From JBAXAB01 sp037142735 (GTDB taxonomy: Bacteria > Patescibacteriota > Minisyncoccia > Phycocordibacterales > CAIZLB01), in assembly GCA_037142735.1 (NCBI GenBank), contig JBAXAB010000019.1:1-7744 (forward strand): DNA of 7,744 nt, in the 5' to 3' direction. This document shows, piece after piece, positions 1 through 5,983 of this stretch (position 1 is its first letter; the number at the start of each line of letters is the position of its first letter). The notes below the pieces were generated by a model. That model did not search any database. It was not told the origin of the DNA and saw only the letters and a list, made by a program, of their open reading frames with translations. A program made the position numbers and the translations under genes.

Positions 1-114
1 GTTTCTGAGCGCAGAGCTCAGGAACTTTTTGGCTTTGCCACCTTGTGGGGTGGCGGCGGGTGCTGTGCCCGTTGCTCCTCCGTAACTGATTGTTGTTTGG
101 ATTGGTGTGTTCAC
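1..114 (-). CDS. N-terminus of an unrecognised small or membrane protein (partial, runs off left edge)
   Basis: An open frame starts at a GTG (114-112) 9 nt after the stop of the SPFH-like gene and stays open for 38 codons to the window edge. It reads MNTPIQTTISYGGATG, then a Pro/Ala/Thr-rich stretch (TAPAATPQGG), then a basic segment KAKKFLSSALRN. A flexible N-terminus before a basic, possibly membrane-proximal helix resembles the MANTPPPPAT start of the gene upstream. The close spacing suggests one operon driven by the promoter at 1361-1390. The Shine-Dalgarno is weak: the gap is mostly A and T. I do not recognise a family. Codon choice and lack of stops make it plausible, but only the first 38 residues are visible. 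Confidence 0.55.
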   Translation of the reverse strand, partial: MNTPIQTTISYGGATGTAPAATPQGGKAKKFLSSALRN

Positions 115-123
115 TTTATTTTT

Positions 124-1209
124 TTATTTCTTTTCGTGTTTTGTGACGAACATCCTCGTGAGGATGCCTATCACTGTTGAAACGACGCCTCTGTATTTGA
201 CGTCGACACCATCGAGGATTCCCATGAGTTCCTTCGAGGTTTCGATCAGACTCTGTGTCGCCGATGCTGTTGCGACATTTTCCTCTGCTGTGACCGCTAT
301 ATCTCCGACCGCAGAGATCATTTTTTCGTCGGCCGGGATGAGTTCGCGGGCTTGCATGTGGTTTGAATACATTGTCCAACCATGGATGATGGTTCTCTCT
401 AGTGAAGTCCCTTTATCTCCCACCGGAAACATTGTCCCCAAGTGAGAGATGATTTTGGCCTTGAACCCAGCAATGTCATCGAGGATATCTGTTGCATCAT
501 TCTCACTGGCTCCAGCAATTCTGGCTGCCTCAATGATAGGGCCTGTGATTGCTTCTTCGGCTGCTTCCCAGCTGTTGCCAAACTTGGCAAACTCCAGATG
601 GGTTGGTTGGCCTGTAACTCTCAGTTTCGTCTCGAGGAAGAATGCTAGTGCGACGACGGTTTTGACAGCGTCTTCGACTTTTGGATTCTTGTCCAGTAAC
701 AGATCCCTGTCTGTAAGTGGGCGGGCCGGTTCTGTGACGGGTTTTCCTGCGAGAGCATCCTTCTGAGCTTTCATCTGCCTGATCGAATTCGCAAGTCGAC
801 CGGCCATCAATCGGAACTTTGCTGTTCCTCCGATGTCGATCGACCTTGTGGTGCAGTCTATGGGACGTGCGCTGTGGACTTTGGGGAAGGTGATGATACC
901 GCCTCCTCCGACCACCTCGTTCGTTAATTTCCCATAACTGAGAACAATCCCAGAACTCATCGGATCGATTTCGCCCCAGTTCAGCCAAATTAAGGCTGGT
1001 ATGGCGGCTACTGCAATAACAATCTGCAGTTTAAAGATGAAGTCGTAGATTCCTCCGAATAGGAATGCCTCGACTATGAGTGCAAGTGCCAGTGCAAGTG
1101 CACAGGCCCCACCCCACAGAGATGACCCTATGAGGAAAGATGCCGTGAAGTTTTCCGTTTTCGGATCGAGCTCGGGGTCTGTTGCTGGCGGCGGCGGTGT
1201 ATTAGCCAT
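124..1209 (-). CDS. SPFH/band 7-like membrane protein
   Basis: A 361-residue protein. Residues 1-25 are a Pro/Asp-rich cytoplasmic-type tail. Two hydrophobic helices follow at about 30-52 (ALALALALIVEAFLF) and 58-77. From about residue 82 the chain looks like the start of an SPFH (stomatin/prohibitin/flotillin/HflK) domain: SGIVLSYGKLTNEVVGGGG then ITFPKVHSARPIDCTTRSID matches the family pattern of a GxVLxxGKxxxxxxPG turn, an FPxxxS strand and a D-T/R-xxxID strand. Residues 180-320 fit the rest of the domain, including IIEAARIAGASENDATDILD, where SPFH proteins carry the R...G..T..D.L segment, and a terminal Ala/Thr-rich helix. SPFH proteins form oligomeric membrane scaffolds, often near proteases. 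Unusual points are the two membrane helices and a hydrophobic C-terminal end (VVSTVIGILTRMF). Start: ATG at 1209 is the only in-frame start near; AGGAG lies 22 nt upstream, which is farther than normal. Family assignment is by motif only. Confidence 0.65.
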   Translation of the reverse strand: MANTPPPPATDPELDPKTENFTASFLIGSSLWGGACALALALALIVEAFLFGGIYDFIFKLQIVIAVAAIPALIWLNWGEIDPMSSGIVLSYGKLTNEVVGGGGIITFPKVHSARPIDCTTRSIDIGGTAKFRLMAGRLANSIRQMKAQKDALAGKPVTEPARPLTDRDLLLDKNPKVEDAVKTVVALAFFLETKLRVTGQPTHLEFAKFGNSWEAAEEAITGPIIEAARIAGASENDATDILDDIAGFKAKIISHLGTMFPVGDKGTSLERTIIHGWTMYSNHMQARELIPADEKMISAVGDIAVTAEENVATASATQSLIETSKELMGILDGVDVKYRGVVSTVIGILTRMFVTKHEKK

Positions 1210-1241
1210 TTTTTTGTCAACGATCTCATCACTCCTGCCAG

Positions 1242-1354
1242 GGAGCGATTTGATTCGCTCCTAGTTTGTTTTTTTTCTGCGTTTAGGGTGACCGAGTAGG
1301 GGAGACGATCTCCACTTCAAGGTTTCAGAACACTTTCTGGCAAGCATTCATTCT
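1242..1354 (-). promoter_or_regulatory. Long hairpin-bearing 5' leader of the SPFH-like gene
   Basis: From the predicted start near 1354 to the ATG at 1209 the leader is about 145 nt, far longer than that of the protease gene (about 20 nt). It contains a 7-bp perfect hairpin at 1242-1261 (GGAGCGA/TCGCTCC, 6-nt loop), with an A-run on its 5' side, and a 5-bp hairpin at 1301-1313 (GGAGA/TCTCC). CTGGC just before the AGGAG could also pair with GCCAG near the 5' end (1337-1342 with 1236-1241), closing the leader and sequestering the ribosome site. A regulatory role is inference. Confidence 0.4.
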
Positions 1355-1360
1355 GTATAT

Positions 1361-1390
1361 ATTATAGCACTCAAAATAGACACTTGTCAA
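1361..1390 (-). promoter_or_regulatory. Consensus sigma70-type promoter for the SPFH-like gene
   Basis: Reading the minus strand, TTGACA (1390-1385) and TATAAT (1366-1361) are both perfect matches, separated by 18 bp. TG lies one base before the -10 (GAGTGCTATAAT), an extended -10. It sits directly downstream of the tRNA terminator, so it starts a new unit. Confidence 0.85.
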
Positions 1391-1393
1391 GTG

Positions 1394-1421
1394 AAAAAAG
1401 CCCTAAAAATAAGGCTTTTTT
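1394..1421 (-). terminator. Intrinsic terminator after the tRNA-Lys/tRNA-Leu unit
   Basis: AAAAAAGCC (1394-1402) pairs with GGCTTTTTT (1413-1421) across a 10-nt loop, so it can terminate in either direction. It lies 19 nt past the 3' end of tRNA-Leu(UAG) and just before the next promoter. Confidence 0.75.
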
Positions 1422-1440
1422 AACACAAAACTATAAATTG

Positions 1441-1522
1441 TGGGCGAGAAGGGACTCGAACCCTTAACCCTTGCGGGACCAGTTCCTAAGACTGGCGCGT
1501 ATACCAATTCCGCCACTCGCCC
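1441..1522 (-). tRNA. tRNA-Leu (anticodon UAG)
   Basis: An 82-nt class II tRNA. The acceptor stem GGGCGAG pairs with CTCGCCC. The anticodon stem-loop is CCAGT-CTTAGGA-ACTGG, giving anticodon TAG (reads CUA). A long variable arm (CCCGC AAGGG) is typical of tRNA-Leu. The T-arm is AAGGG-TTCGAGT-CCCTT, and the discriminator is A. CCA is not encoded; the 3' flank reads CAA. Confidence 0.95.
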
Positions 1523-1543
1523 AAATTCCGATTGAAAACCGGG

Positions 1544-1616
1544 TGCGCCTAGTAGGATTTGAACCTACGACCGTTCGCTTAAGAGGCGACTGCTCTACCA
1601 ACTGAGCTATAGGCGC
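1544..1616 (-). tRNA. tRNA-Lys (anticodon CUU)
   Basis: A 73-nt tRNA with acceptor GCGCCTA/TAGGCGC, a canonical D-arm (AGCTCAGTTGGTAGAGC), anticodon loop CTCTTAA giving CTT (reads AAG), and T-arm GTAGG-TTCAAAT-CCTAC. The top base pair of the anticodon stem is a G-A mismatch. CCA is not encoded; the flank after A73 is CCC. It lies 21 nt upstream of tRNA-Leu(UAG), so the two are probably co-transcribed. Confidence 0.95.
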
Positions 1617-1625
1617 GTAGTGTCG

Positions 1626-1654
1626 ATGATAGCAAAAAAAATGCTGAAATACAA
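1626..1654 (-). promoter_or_regulatory. Promoter of the tRNA-Lys/tRNA-Leu unit
   Basis: The minus strand reads TTGTAT (1654-1649), a 17-bp spacer and TATCAT (1631-1626), with an extended TG before the -10. The -10 is 5/6 to consensus and the -35 only 3/6. The predicted start at about 1619 is a few bases before the tRNA-Lys 5' end, which suits a tRNA promoter. Confidence 0.55.
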
Positions 1655-2281
1655 TTGATTTTAAAGTAATTTCGGTGCCCCACCTCAGTCTCAAACTTTT
1701 TGTTGCAAGACACCATAAGGCTTTCTGGAGCAATTTCAGTTTACCACAACGAAGGGTCTCAGTCGGGTTCTGATTTCTGTAAACCGAACAAAGCGAACAC
1801 ATATAGGGGTGTTTGGAATTAGTATCCGATTTAGGTACTAAGGGTAAAAGGAGCAAGCTCTGAAAGGATGGATTGAGAATGAAAACTGAACAGACAGTAA
1901 AAAGCGGTGTTCGGTTTACTCTTCGGCAAATGTTACAAATATTACACGAATAGGGGTGTATCAAAATGGTGTAATTTTTGATGAATGTTTTAATCCAGCA
2001 AGTCCTGTAAGGGTTAAATAGACATATTGAGACATAATACCTAAAAGACCACTGTAACGTTTGCAAAATCTGAAATGCCAACAAATGCCAATATTTTGGG
2101 GTATTTTAGTGAGGCATGTGTCTCACAATGCTCTCAATCCATGGCTTAAAATATACGAATGAGACAAATGAGACAGTGCATAGGCATATTCATAAAATTT
2201 CTCATATGTGGTTTTGATACTGTTTAGTTACCAACTAAGGGGGTCTAGACTCATCGACTGGGTCGCGTCATCAATGTAGGT
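1655..2281. other. Non-coding, repeat-rich interval upstream of the recombinase
   Basis: I see no supportable gene in these 627 bases. They hold several small repeats. A 12-bp perfect inverted pair lies at 1779-1790 and 1908-1919 (GTAAACCGAACA and its complement). Two copies of ACACnnATAGGGGTGT lie at 1797-1812 and 1944-1959. A 9-bp direct repeat AAATGCCAA at 2073 and 2083 has 10-bp spacing. TGAGACA occurs at 2028, 2160 and 2169, with an inverted copy at 2119-2125 inside a hairpin (2109-2126). A TTAGTT/AACTAA hairpin is at 2224-2238. This is a plausible place for the recombinase attachment site and its regulatory region; no site can be assigned by eye. Confidence 0.6.
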
Positions 2282-3601
2282 ATGGAATATACAATACAAA
2301 AGCCGGTGGGATTTAAGGAATCACCAATCGCCAAAGTACGCTACTGCCTCTATGCTAGGAAGAGCACCGAGGAAGAAGACAAGCAGATACTCTCCATCGA
2401 CAGCCAAGTGAGAGAGATGGAGAAGATGGCTAAGGAGCAGGATTTAGACATCGTGGTCATGAAGAAGGAATCACACTCTGCCAAGGAAGCAGGCCAGCGT
2501 CCTGTCTTCAATGAAATTGTAGAGGAAATCAAAGAGAAGAAGTTCGATGGCATACTGACATGGGCACCTGATCGTATTTCAAGAAATGCAGGTGACCTTG
2601 GAAGAATCGTGGACTTAATGGATCAAGGACTACTGAAGGAAATCCGCACTTACGGAGGACAGAAATTCAGTAACAATCCGAATGAGAAATTTCTCCTTAT
2701 GATACTAGGCAGTCAAGCCAAGCTCGAAAACGACAACAAGGTCATTAATGTCAAACGAGGACTTCGTGCTAGATGTGAAATGGGACTATGGCCTGCACCG
2801 GCACCAGTAGGATACTTAAACAGCAAGAACAAGGATGAAAGATGTCAGGTACACGTAGATGCCCACAGAGCACCCATCATCAAAAAAATGTTTGAGAAGG
2901 TGGCATATGAAAAGTATTCAGGAAGACGGGTACATAAGTGGTTAAAGGGTGAAATCAAATTCACGACCAAGAATGGTAAACCCCTTAACCTCAGTAATAT
3001 CTACCTCACCCTACGATGTCACTTCTACTATGGCACATTTGAATATCCTAAAGGTGGTGGACAGTGGTATACCGGTAAGCACGTACCCATCATCACCAAG
3101 GAACTCTTTGATCAAGTGCAGGAGAACATCTCCGACCACTCAATGAAAAACTATGGTAAGGAATTTGCCTTCACCAAGCTCATTACTTGCGGATTATGCG
3201 GATCAGGCATCACCGCCGATGAGAAGTTCAAGAACCAGAAGAACGGCAATACCCACCGCTACGTCTACTACGGATGCTCTAGATACAAAGACCATGCTTG
3301 TAAATCAGGGTATATACGTGAAGAAGATCTGATTGAACAATTGACCCTCCTCATTGACACAATCGACCTAGATGAGATCAGCATGAAGCAGAAGATCAAA
3401 ACAGAAATTGACCGACACAGGAAGTTTCAGTCGGGGTTACTGGGTGAGAAACCGACGATCATCAAAACTACCGATATTGATATACGGAATTATGCTAAGT
3501 ATGTTCTCCGAGAAGGGACAATGGTGGAGAAGAGGGAGATGATGGGGTGTTTTAAAAGCAAAATCACTCTGTCGGAGAGGAAGGTGGGGTTGTTTAACTA
3601 A
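2282..3601 (+). CDS. Large serine recombinase (site-specific integrase/resolvase family)
   Basis: A 439-residue recombinase that would cut and exchange DNA through a phosphoserine intermediate. Residues 18-160 form the resolvase-type catalytic domain: YCLYARKSTEEE carries the nucleophile Ser28 in the YxRxST motif, SIDSQ the conserved Gln, and WAPDRISRNAGDLGRIVDLM the catalytic DRxSRN arginines (R98, R101). Residues about 165-275 match the Recombinase domain (GYxxN, HxxxAPIIKKMFE, LTLRCHFYYGTFEYPKGGGQW). Residues 298-345 are a zinc ribbon with CxxC (C303, C306) and a C332...C340 pair after YVYYG. A basic C-terminal tail follows; I see no extended coiled coil, so it is shorter than many phage serine integrases. 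Start: ATG 2282 follows an in-frame TAG, and there is no good Shine-Dalgarno. It lies between tRNA genes and next to a repeat-rich interval, which fits an integrated element. Composition is balanced, unlike the AT-rich cargo beyond 4650. Confidence 0.93.
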   Translation: MEYTIQKPVGFKESPIAKVRYCLYARKSTEEEDKQILSIDSQVREMEKMAKEQDLDIVVMKKESHSAKEAGQRPVFNEIVEEIKEKKFDGILTWAPDRISRNAGDLGRIVDLMDQGLLKEIRTYGGQKFSNNPNEKFLLMILGSQAKLENDNKVINVKRGLRARCEMGLWPAPAPVGYLNSKNKDERCQVHVDAHRAPIIKKMFEKVAYEKYSGRRVHKWLKGEIKFTTKNGKPLNLSNIYLTLRCHFYYGTFEYPKGGGQWYTGKHVPIITKELFDQVQENISDHSMKNYGKEFAFTKLITCGLCGSGITADEKFKNQKNGNTHRYVYYGCSRYKDHACKSGYIREEDLIEQLTLLIDTIDLDEISMKQKIKTEIDRHRKFQSGLLGEKPTIIKTTDIDIRNYAKYVLREGTMVEKREMMGCFKSKITLSERKVGLFN

Positions 3602-3713
3602 AAAAAATTTGGAATGGAGACTGTTTTTTACGACATTGAAATTATGCCCAAGTTGGTAGTTTGGTAGACAAAAGCATAAGTTACCTCATAACAAATATTC
3701 TCTCCTTGGAATA
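3602..3713. other. Short intergenic stretch after the recombinase
   Basis: The recombinase stop is followed by an A-run and then AT-rich sequence. I see only a short direct repeat TTGGTAG at 3653-3659 and 3661-3667 and no convincing plus-strand terminator. The hairpin at 3717-3745 may stop converging transcripts. Confidence 0.4.
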
Positions 3714-3745
3714 TAAAATCCGGTGGGGCTGTAACCCACCGGATT
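3713..3745 (-). terminator. Intrinsic terminator of the protease-like gene
   Basis: An 11-bp perfect stem (3717-3727 with 3735-3745, core CCGGTGGG/CCCACCGG) has a 7-nt loop. On the minus strand it is followed by a weak T-run (TTTTATATT when counted from the stem base). It lies 19 nt beyond the stop at 3765. Confidence 0.8.
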
Positions 3746-3764
3746 CCTAAAACAGTCATTGTGT

Positions 3765-4592
3765 TCAGAGGCGACCCTCGAGATTCATGAATGGGCCACT
3801 GACAATTGTTACCGGATCGTCCTTTTTTTCTTCACCACCAGTCATGACATATAGATTACCGTATTCGTCCACGAATCCCGTCCCGCTTTCTCCAATTCTG
3901 GATGCATGACGAATCAAAATTCCTTTTGGATTTTTCGAGGATCCGACGACTGGGTATTCTTTACCGGTTACCAGAGACTTGAGTTTCTTCACGACCTGAC
4001 CGTTTGCAAGAGACAAGTCGCCGAACAGGAAGATCCCTGCTTTGACCGGAACCGAAGCTGACCTTTCGGAGAAGCAATCCAGATAGGCTGCTGTTCCTAG
4101 ACGCAAGAAAACTACGTCAGCTTCTTTTTCGATCCCCACCTCAACATTCCGATGCGCGACGCTTTCGAGTCCTATCTCGGATTTTTGTTCGTCTGGCGAC
4201 AAGAACCGGATCACAAACAGCTCCTTGGCAGAGTCTTTCGAGAGTAGGTGTTCGACCGTTGCGACCACCAAACCATCCTTGCCCTTGAAAACTGTTCCGA
4301 CGCCGCTGTAAGCTGGTCGCGCTCCTTCCCCTCGATACCGGTAGATGAGGATTGGACGATATCTCGGATCGACTTGCGTTGGCGAGTTTTCTCGGAGGTA
4401 TGTCCCTTCTACACTGTCTTCCCATTTCTTCCTTTCTTCTGCATCCTTGGCGGCTTGGGATTTCCGATGTTGAAAGTAGGAGACGGTAGACACCAGCAGT
4501 AATGCCAGCGTCAACACCATCAACCACCTTGATCTGCGAGTGCGTTTTTCACGCTTCGCTTCTTCTTGGCGTTTTCGTTTTGTGCTTTTCAT
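3765..4592 (-). CDS. Membrane-anchored trypsin-like serine protease homologue
   Basis: A 275-residue protein. Residues 1-22 are strongly basic, 23-39 form one transmembrane helix (WLMVLTLALLLVSTVSYF), and the rest should lie outside the membrane (positive-inside rule). The outer part follows the chymotrypsin-fold order. GVGTVFKGKDGLVVATVEHL resembles the GxGxxxxxxGxxxTxxH segment with candidate His115. EADVVFLRLG resembles the DxAxLxL strand with candidate Asp159. RIGESGTGFVDEYGNLYVMT resembles the GxSGxPxxDxxGxxxG segment with candidate Ser236. All three triad residues are therefore present, but the Thr before the His motif and the Pro after GxSG are altered, so activity is uncertain. It has its own promoter (4618-4646), an AAGGAG Shine-Dalgarno 12 nt before the ATG (4605-4610) and a terminator, making it a complete single-gene unit. 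The substrate is unknown. The fold assignment is by motif order only. Confidence 0.65.
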   Translation of the reverse strand: MKSTKRKRQEEAKREKRTRRSRWLMVLTLALLLVSTVSYFQHRKSQAAKDAEERKKWEDSVEGTYLRENSPTQVDPRYRPILIYRYRGEGARPAYSGVGTVFKGKDGLVVATVEHLLSKDSAKELFVIRFLSPDEQKSEIGLESVAHRNVEVGIEKEADVVFLRLGTAAYLDCFSERSASVPVKAGIFLFGDLSLANGQVVKKLKSLVTGKEYPVVGSSKNPKGILIRHASRIGESGTGFVDEYGNLYVMTGGEEKKDDPVTIVSGPFMNLEGRL

Positions 4593-4617
4593 TTTTTAAA
4601 TGTGCTCCTTCTTCCGA

Positions 4618-4646
4618 AAAATAGCACTCTAATTTGTAAATGTCAA
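4618..4646 (-). promoter_or_regulatory. Extended -10 promoter of the protease-like gene
   Basis: The minus strand has a perfect TTGACA (4646-4641), a 17-bp spacer ending in AGTGC, and TATTTT (4623-4618). The start is predicted near 4611-4612, giving a leader of about 20 nt that begins just before the Shine-Dalgarno. The GAGTGCTAT block matches that of the SPFH-like gene promoter. Confidence 0.75.
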
Positions 4647-4684
4647 CATGTCTCAATAAAAGTAAGGGCTAGTGCATCTCTATA

Positions 4685-5620
4685 CTAAATCTTAAAGCTT
4701 TCAAGAACTGGAGCAAAAACATCATTTGAATTATTTGGTTGTTGACCTAGGTCAATAATATAAAGATTTTTATTTTTTTCAAAATAATACGTTTCTCCAT
4801 AATAAGTACACTTTATTCCTATTGTTTTACTAGCAAAAAACTCTTTTTTAGGAGTGCATTTTTTAAATTCTTTTTCTCGAGATAATGTATAGTTTTCTAG
4901 ACTGTCATTTTCTTTGGTATATATAAGCATTACATCGCCAGTTGAAGAAAGTAGGCTTATGTCATCTGCGTAGAGAATTTGCCACGAAGATGGATAGGTC
5001 ATACTATATCCGTATTTCGGATGTACAAAATTTACATAATCAGAGTTCATTATATTATCAATCTGAAAAGTACTGACTATTTCATTTAATTCAGTCTCGC
5101 TTAGCTTTATTTCTCCATAAGAATTTTCCTCTCCTGATGTGAACCACATATCATATGTAAAATTATTTTTTTCTATGTATAAATGTGTTTCTTTTGAAAA
5201 ATAATATTTGTCCTTCATGCTCTGTTGATTGTAATAGTGTAGTCTTTTACAAGTTATTTTTTTTGCAGATATATTCATTATAGTTACTACATCATAGTTC
5301 GCATCACATATGTCCCCCATGCGCTGTGATTTTTTCAGATCATCTATATTTTCTTGAACACTTATTTTGCCAAAAGAAATCCTAAAATTATCGAAAAGAG
5401 ATACCCCATTTGGACCCCTAGTTATAGTCCAATTACTAGGATATTTAAAATGAAAACCACCTTGTTCACTTTTATAAGTAAGCCAACCTGTACTTAATTC
5501 TGTAGGCTTATATTCGGTCGGAGAATTTCTGTTAGTATAATACTGGTAACAGAAAAAAATTACTGTGATCAGAATAGATAGGTATAAAAATTTAGTATAT
5601 GATTTTTTACTAGTATTCAT
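4685..5620 (-). CDS. Membrane-anchored protein with two PsbP-like repeats (paralog A)
   Basis: A 311-residue protein. Residues 11-28 are a transmembrane or uncleaved signal helix (FLYLSILITVIFFCYQYY), leaving the body outside. Two repeats follow. The first starts TYKSEQGGFHFKYPSNW (about 48-64) and ends ELNEIVSTFQ (about 178-187). The second starts NFVHPKYGYSMTYPSSW (about 197-213) and ends VFAPVLESFK. The YGF..xYPxxW opening and the hydrophobic xxILxSF ending are typical of the PsbP/Mog1-like fold. Each repeat has a cysteine pair, C105/C124 and C255/C271, probably disulfides. Function is unknown. It is paralogous to the plus-strand gene at 5984, with identical cysteine spacing. The start ATG overlaps the stop of a truncated upstream frame (TAATG), so it was once translationally coupled; that gene has lost its start, and no Shine-Dalgarno is visible. 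Very AT-rich, unlike the protease gene beside it, which suggests transfer. Confidence 0.75.
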   Translation of the reverse strand: MNTSKKSYTKFLYLSILITVIFFCYQYYTNRNSPTEYKPTELSTGWLTYKSEQGGFHFKYPSNWTITRGPNGVSLFDNFRISFGKISVQENIDDLKKSQRMGDICDANYDVVTIMNISAKKITCKRLHYYNQQSMKDKYYFSKETHLYIEKNNFTYDMWFTSGEENSYGEIKLSETELNEIVSTFQIDNIMNSDYVNFVHPKYGYSMTYPSSWQILYADDISLLSSTGDVMLIYTKENDSLENYTLSREKEFKKCTPKKEFFASKTIGIKCTYYGETYYFEKNKNLYIIDLGQQPNNSNDVFAPVLESFKI

Positions 5621-5802
5621 TATTTTATTGTAAAATTTACAGTATTACTTTTTTTACCCCATGGTTGAGTGAAAATCTTGTAGCTGCCTGGTGAAATTTT
5701 GAAGTTACCTACACAATCTTTAGAATCTATTTTTCCCTTACAAACAGTATCTTTGATCTTTAAATTAATTGAATTTGATTCAGGATAAACTGTTTCTCCA
5801 AA
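5620..5802 (-). pseudogene. C-terminal fragment of a secreted beta-sandwich (Cna B-like) protein
   Basis: An open frame reads from about FGETVYPES (5802) to the stop TAA at 5622-5620, 60 residues. It includes DTVCKGKIDSKDCVGNFKIS, PGSYKIFTQPWG and KKSNTVNFTIK. The GxFxIxPGxYxI segment followed by a final xVxFTIK strand is typical of the last strands of Cna B or transthyretin-like sandwich domains. Two cysteines 9 residues apart could form a disulfide. The frame has no start: seven codons upstream it meets a stop inside the transposase remnant. The 5' part of the gene appears to have been lost with the IS3-family insertion. Its stop overlaps the ATG of the 311-residue gene, evidence of a former operon. 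Domain assignment is tentative; coding character is fairly clear. Confidence 0.6.
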
Positions 5803-5959
5803 GTGCCCTAAATGATACTGTTAACTTGTAATTGGCTTCAAACGTCATCGGACTAACATAGCCCAGTGACGAATGGAGTCGTTTGTTATTATACACCAGA
5901 ATGTATCTTGCAATGGATTCTCTAGCTTCCTCGAATGATTCATAGGCGTTGAGGTAAAC
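5780..5959 (-). pseudogene. IS3-family transposase remnant (C-terminal end of the DDE subunit)
   Basis: The minus-strand frame from 5959 reads VYLNAYESFEEARESI, ARYILVYNNKRLHSSLGYVS and PMTFEANYK. This is the C-terminal end of an IS3-family OrfB/integrase-core transposase: the last catalytic helix region followed by the YN..R.H.SLGY.SP..FE signature. Everything N-terminal, including the DDE residues of the core, is missing. After EANYK the frame drifts into 14 further codons and stops at TGA. That region (about 5797-5820, GTGCCCTAAAT on the plus strand) may be the IS terminal repeat. The remnant is inactive and separates the truncated sandwich gene from the divergent paralog. Confidence 0.88.
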
Positions 5960-5976
5960 TGGAACTGTGATATTAT
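5949..5976 (+). promoter_or_regulatory. Possible promoter giving a leaderless transcript for paralog B
   Basis: TTGAGG (5949-5954), a 16-bp spacer and TATTAT (5971-5976) with TG before the -10 (TGTGATATTAT). A start 7-8 bases on would fall at or just before the ATG at 5984, so the mRNA would be leaderless; no Shine-Dalgarno is visible. The -35 lies in transposase-remnant sequence, so the promoter would be a hybrid. The match is moderate. Confidence 0.4.
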
Positions 5977-5983
5977 ATGGTAT

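Noticed and set aside
1..30. 10-bp hairpin followed by T5 on the plus strand, looking like a terminator
   Set aside because: It lies inside the open frame of the partial minus-strand gene, where the T-run is a pair of Lys codons, and no plus-strand gene is seen that it could end. It remains possible if the partial gene is wrong.
107..988. Several open frames of 60-150 codons on both strands over the SPFH-like gene
   Set aside because: They overlap the 361-residue gene in other frames, have no Shine-Dalgarno, and read as arginine/serine-rich shadow proteins.
1464..2084. Minus-strand open frame of about 206 codons
   Set aside because: It runs through both tRNA genes, and its end is the familiar false translation of tRNA sequence (IAQLVEQSPLKRTVVGSNP). 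The upstream part has no recognisable protein character.
2025..4658. TATTGAGACAT at 2025-2035 and its complement at 4648-4658 as terminal inverted repeats of an element carrying the recombinase and protease
   Set aside because: An 11-base match is expected several times by chance in a window of this size, flanking bases do not match, and the protease has the composition and promoter style of the host.
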